Assembly: GCA_963834405.1 (NCBI GenBank)
Contig: CAWIBX010000002.1
Location: 248,001-312,000, forward strand
Reading direction: 5' to 3'
Length of the DNA stretch: 64,000 bases
Source: Bog-473 sp963834405
Lineage (GTDB): Bacteria > Actinomycetota > Acidimicrobiia > Acidimicrobiales > RAAP-2
The position numbers were made by a program, and so were the translations under genes. This document shows, one piece after another, positions 61,317-64,000 of the stretch (position 1 is the stretch's first letter; every line of letters begins with the position of its first letter). Under the pieces are notes generated by a model. It worked only from the letters and a program-made list of their open reading frames with translations, did no database searches and had not been told where the DNA came from.

Positions 61317-62355
61317 TCCCGCTGGTGCGCGTCAACGTGCGGCGCGCGGTGGGCGACCCGCGCCTCCTCTTCGTGGCCACCGCGTTCCCCGTCCTGTTCA
61401 TTCTCGTCACCGGGCTGCTCGCCGGCAGCCCCAAGGAACCGGTCGGGCTGCTCCACCCGCCGGCGCGGCTCGACAATTGATCGCGCGGACCAACGTGCTG
61501 AAGCCGCGCCTCGAGGCCAACCGGGCCGACCTGGCCGACGACATCCTGCGCGGACGCGTGGTGGCGGGCCTGGTGACGCAGCCCTCGGCGGGAGGGACGC
61601 TGCGCTTCCAGCTGGTGTCGCTGTCCGACAGCACCGGCGCCGTGCAGGCGCGCACCGACGTGGTGGCGCTGCTCGACCTGATGGCGGCCGAGGGGGCACG
61701 CGCGCACGTCACCGACGTGACGCTGGCGCACACCGACCTGCCGCCGCCGATGAGCCCCTTCGCCTACGTGGCGCCCGCCGACCTGGTGCTGTTCCTCGGC
61801 ATCACGGTCCTGCTGCTGTCCTCGGGCCTGGTGGAGTCGCGCCGTCTCGGCATCATGCGGCGGCTGTCCGCCGCCCCGGTGCTGCGCCGGTCGGTCGCGG
61901 CGGCGCAGCTCGTCTCCAGCCTCGTCGTGGCCGCCGGCCAGTCGGCCGGGCTGCTGCTGGTGGGGCGGGTCATCTTCGGCGTCCACTGGGGCAACCCGTT
62001 CGCGGTCGGGCTCGTGCTGGCCCTCCTGTCGCTCAGCTACGCCGGCGCCTCGGGCATCCTCGGGACGCGGGCGCGCACCGAGGAACAGGCCATCTCCGTC
62101 GCGGTCGTGCTCGGCATCGTGTGCGGCATGCTCGGCGGCTGCATGTACCCCCTCGACGTCGTGGGGGCACCTATCCGCGCCGTCGGGCACCTGGTGCCCC
62201 AGGCCTGGGCCATGGACGCGTTCGTGAAGCTGATTTACGACCACGCCTCGCTGGCCGCCGTGCTCCCCGAGGCGGCCGTCCTGGCCGTGTTCGCGGCGGT
62301 CCTGACGGGCCTGGCCGTCCGCAGCTACGCGCGGACCATGTACTCGCCGGGGTGA
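61313..62355 (+). pseudogene. Second ABC-2 type permease, apparent frameshift at about 61478
   Basis: Two overlapping frames make one ABC-2 permease. 61313-61480 encodes 55 residues (VRVNVRRAVGDPRLLFVATAFPVLFILVTGLL..) with the first membrane segment; 61477-62355 encodes the rest from LIARTNVLKPRLEANR to the C-terminus, with an extracytoplasmic domain then five segments. One missing base at the GACAATTGATC junction (T run) explains it; restored length is 347 aa. The GTG overlaps the first permease stop (GTGA). Assembly error or true inactivation cannot be told apart here. Confidence 0.7.
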
Positions 62356-63788
62356 AAGCGCCGGGTCAGCCGGCGGAAGCGCCACGTGTGGTCGGGCCAC
62401 AGCGTGGTGTTACGGCCGCGGTGATCGAGGTACCAGCTGCCGCAGCCGCCCTCCACCCACACCGAGTGCTCGAGGCGCGCCTGCAGGCGCTCGTTGTAGC
62501 GCCGCTGCACCTCGGGCTTGACCTCGACCGTGCGCACGCCGGGCCGGCGCACGAACGCCACCGCGCCGGCGACGTAATTGATGTGCGACTCGATCATGTA
62601 GATCATGGAGTTGTGGGCCAGTGTGGAGTTGGGCCCGATCATGAGGAACAGGTTCGGGAAGCCGGCCACGGCTGACCCGGCGTACGCCTCCACCCCGTTC
62701 GCCTTCCACACCTCGGAGAGGCGGGTCCCGTCCCGGCCCACGATGTGCTCCGCGTACGGGGGCTCGGCGGCGTCGAAGCCGGTCCCCATGATGACGACGT
62801 CGACCGGGCGGGCGATGCCGTCCTGCCCGACGACCTCGTGCGCGGTGAAGGAGGCCACCGGTGCGTCGACCACCTCGACGTTGGGCCGGGTGAGCGACGG
62901 GTAGAAGTCGTCGGAGAGCAGGATCCGCTTGCAGCCCACCTCGTAGTGCGGCGTGACCTTGTCGCGCAGCGTCTGGTCCGCCACCTGCGCGTGCAGGTGG
63001 TCGCGGGCGCGCTTCTTCACGACCGCCTTGCGGCGCTCGCCGCCACCGATAAACACAGACAGCAGGAACTCGAAGGTGAGATAGATGCGCAGGCGCGACA
63101 GCCGCTGGGTGGCGGGGACGCTGCGGTAGAGCAGGCGTCGCAGGCGGGAGACGGGCCGGTCGTTGCGCGGGAAGATCCACGGTGGGGTGCGCTGGTGCAA
63201 GTACATGTGCTCCACCACCGGCGCGATCTGGGGCACGAACTGGATGGCCGAGGCGCCCGTGCCCACCACGCACACGCGCTTGCCCGTGAGGTCGAAGCCG
63301 TGCTCCCAGTGGGCCGAGTGGAACACCTTGCCCCGGAAGTCGCCCAGCCCGGGGAAGTCCGGGACGGCGGGCTCGCTCAACGAGCCGGTCGCCCAGACGA
63401 GCACCGGCGCCGCGTACTCGTGGCCGCTGGTGGTGCGCACCATCCAGCGCGCGGCCTCCTCGTCCCAGCGGGCCTCGGCGACCGCCCGGCCGAAGCGCAG
63501 GTGCCCGCCCACGTCGAAGCGGTCGGTGCAGGCACGGACGTAGTCCCAGATCTCGCTCTGGGAGGGGAACGAGCGCGACCAGGCGGGGTTCAGCGCGAAC
63601 GAGTACGAGTACAGGTTCGACGGCACGTCGCAGGCGCAGCCGGGGTACGTGTTGTCGCGCCAGGTGCCGCCGAGGTCGTTGCCCCGGTCCAGCACGACGA
63701 AGTCGTCGATCCCCATGCCCTTGAGGCGCGCCGCCATGCCGACGCCGGAGAACCCGGCACCGACGACGACGACCTCGTGCTGCTCCAC
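62325..63788 (-). CDS. Flavin-containing Baeyer-Villiger-type monooxygenase
   Basis: 487 aa. FAD motif GAGFSGVGMAARLKGMGI (residues 10-14 GAGFS), GGTWRDNTYPGCACDVPSNLYSYSF, the BVMO fingerprint FRGKVFHSAHWEH (FxGxxxHxxxW), and NADPH motif VVGTGASA. It probably oxidises a ketone or aldehyde to an ester or lactone. Its end overlaps the end of the convergent permease by 31 bases. GTG start; seven bases after the hydrolase stop, so they form one operon. Confidence 0.92.
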   Translation of the reverse strand: MEQHEVVVVGAGFSGVGMAARLKGMGIDDFVVLDRGNDLGGTWRDNTYPGCACDVPSNLYSYSFALNPAWSRSFPSQSEIWDYVRACTDRFDVGGHLRFGRAVAEARWDEEAARWMVRTTSGHEYAAPVLVWATGSLSEPAVPDFPGLGDFRGKVFHSAHWEHGFDLTGKRVCVVGTGASAIQFVPQIAPVVEHMYLHQRTPPWIFPRNDRPVSRLRRLLYRSVPATQRLSRLRIYLTFEFLLSVFIGGGERRKAVVKKRARDHLHAQVADQTLRDKVTPHYEVGCKRILLSDDFYPSLTRPNVEVVDAPVASFTAHEVVGQDGIARPVDVVIMGTGFDAAEPPYAEHIVGRDGTRLSEVWKANGVEAYAGSAVAGFPNLFLMIGPNSTLAHNSMIYMIESHINYVAGAVAFVRRPGVRTVEVKPEVQRRYNERLQARLEHSVWVEGGCGSWYLDHRGRNTTLWPDHTWRFRRLTRRFHPGEYMVRA

Positions 63789-63795
63789 CGGCCCG

Positions 63796-64000
63796 TCAGC
63801 CCGTGACGAAGGAGACGACGACGCGGGCCAGGTCCTCCCCGCAGTCCTCCTGGAGGAAGTGGCCGCCGCCGGCGATGGTCGTGTGCGGCTGGCCCTTGGC
63901 GCCGGCGATGCGCTCCTTCAGGCTGCGGTCCGCTCCCCGCGTGATGGGGTCGCCGTCGCTGAAGGCGCACAGGAACGGGCGGTCGAAGGCGGCCAGGCCC
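63796..64000 (-). CDS. Alpha/beta hydrolase (haloalkane dehalogenase-like), partial at window edge
   Basis: Only the last 67 residues are in the window; the gene continues past 64000. FLCAFSDGDPITRGADRSLKERIAGAKGQPHTTIAGGGHFLQEDCGEDLARVV carries the acid (SDGDPI) and the histidine (GGGHFLQED) of the catalytic triad and resembles haloalkane-dehalogenase-like hydrolases. Whether the protein is a dehalogenase, lactonase or esterase depends on the missing N-terminal half; a lactone hydrolase would fit the downstream monooxygenase. Confidence 0.75.
   Translation of the reverse strand, partial: GLAAFDRPFLCAFSDGDPITRGADRSLKERIAGAKGQPHTTIAGGGHFLQEDCGEDLARVVVSFVTG

Overview
The window reads as one contiguous stretch of a very GC-rich actinobacterial chromosome. 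Evidence for that lineage: GTG starts and stop/start overlaps (ATGA, GTGA) are common; SepF and an actinobacterial FtsZ tail are present; there are enzymes of mycothiol, ergothioneine and F420 chemistry (an MDMPI-family protein, an Rv2466c-like protein, EgtB/EgtD, a PPOX flavin/F420 protein); and DUF3040, LapA-like and MptB-like membrane proteins occur. Ser/Thr/Pro-rich tails on exported proteins recall Acidimicrobiia, but that placement is inference. No rRNA, tRNA, CRISPR array, insertion sequence or prophage was recognised.

Region 1 (1-16.1 kb, all minus strand) is a division and cell-wall (dcw) cluster, transcribed from right to left: mraZ, rsmH, ftsL, ftsI, murE, mraY, ftsW, murG, murC, murB, ftsQ, ftsZ, yggS, sepF, yggT. 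murF and murD, normally inside this block, are absent. A five-unit, 10-bp-period array upstream of mraZ looks like the MraZ operator. ftsI carries a one-base frameshift in a G run. ftsZ has its own consensus-like promoter.

Region 2 (16.2-30.7 kb) is mixed housekeeping: a lipoate-ligase-like protein, HNH nuclease, ROK sugar kinase, small membrane proteins, acyl-CoA synthetase plus low-molecular-weight phosphatase, a CapA-like protein, DUF2254 membrane protein, a DHA2-type exporter fused to a MarR-like domain and ending in polyglycine, nitronate monooxygenase, SDR, thioesterase and MsrA.

Region 3 (30.9-42.8 kb) holds a His-rich PadR regulator with an ABC-2 exporter, an MDMPI-family protein, the ergothioneine pair egtB-egtD, and a surface-glycan/lipid group: a UDP-sulfoquinovose synthase (sqdB) followed by a large YfhO-like membrane protein, with an MptB-like glycosyltransferase divergent from sqdB. 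The sqdB locus is the most unexpected biology in the window.

Region 4 (42.8-64 kb) is dense in small-molecule oxidoreductases and accessory enzymes: PPOX, SnoaL-like, EthD-like, five SDR or FAD/heme enzymes, a sulfatase, an ArsR-type regulator with overlapping divergent promoters, a P450, a second nitronate monooxygenase, a nitroreductase, an M20 peptidase, an Rv2466c-like protein, an ABC-2 system with two apparent frameshifts, a Baeyer-Villiger-type monooxygenase, and the end of an alpha/beta hydrolase cut by the window edge. The content suggests lipid, steroid or xenobiotic catabolism, but no complete pathway can be named.
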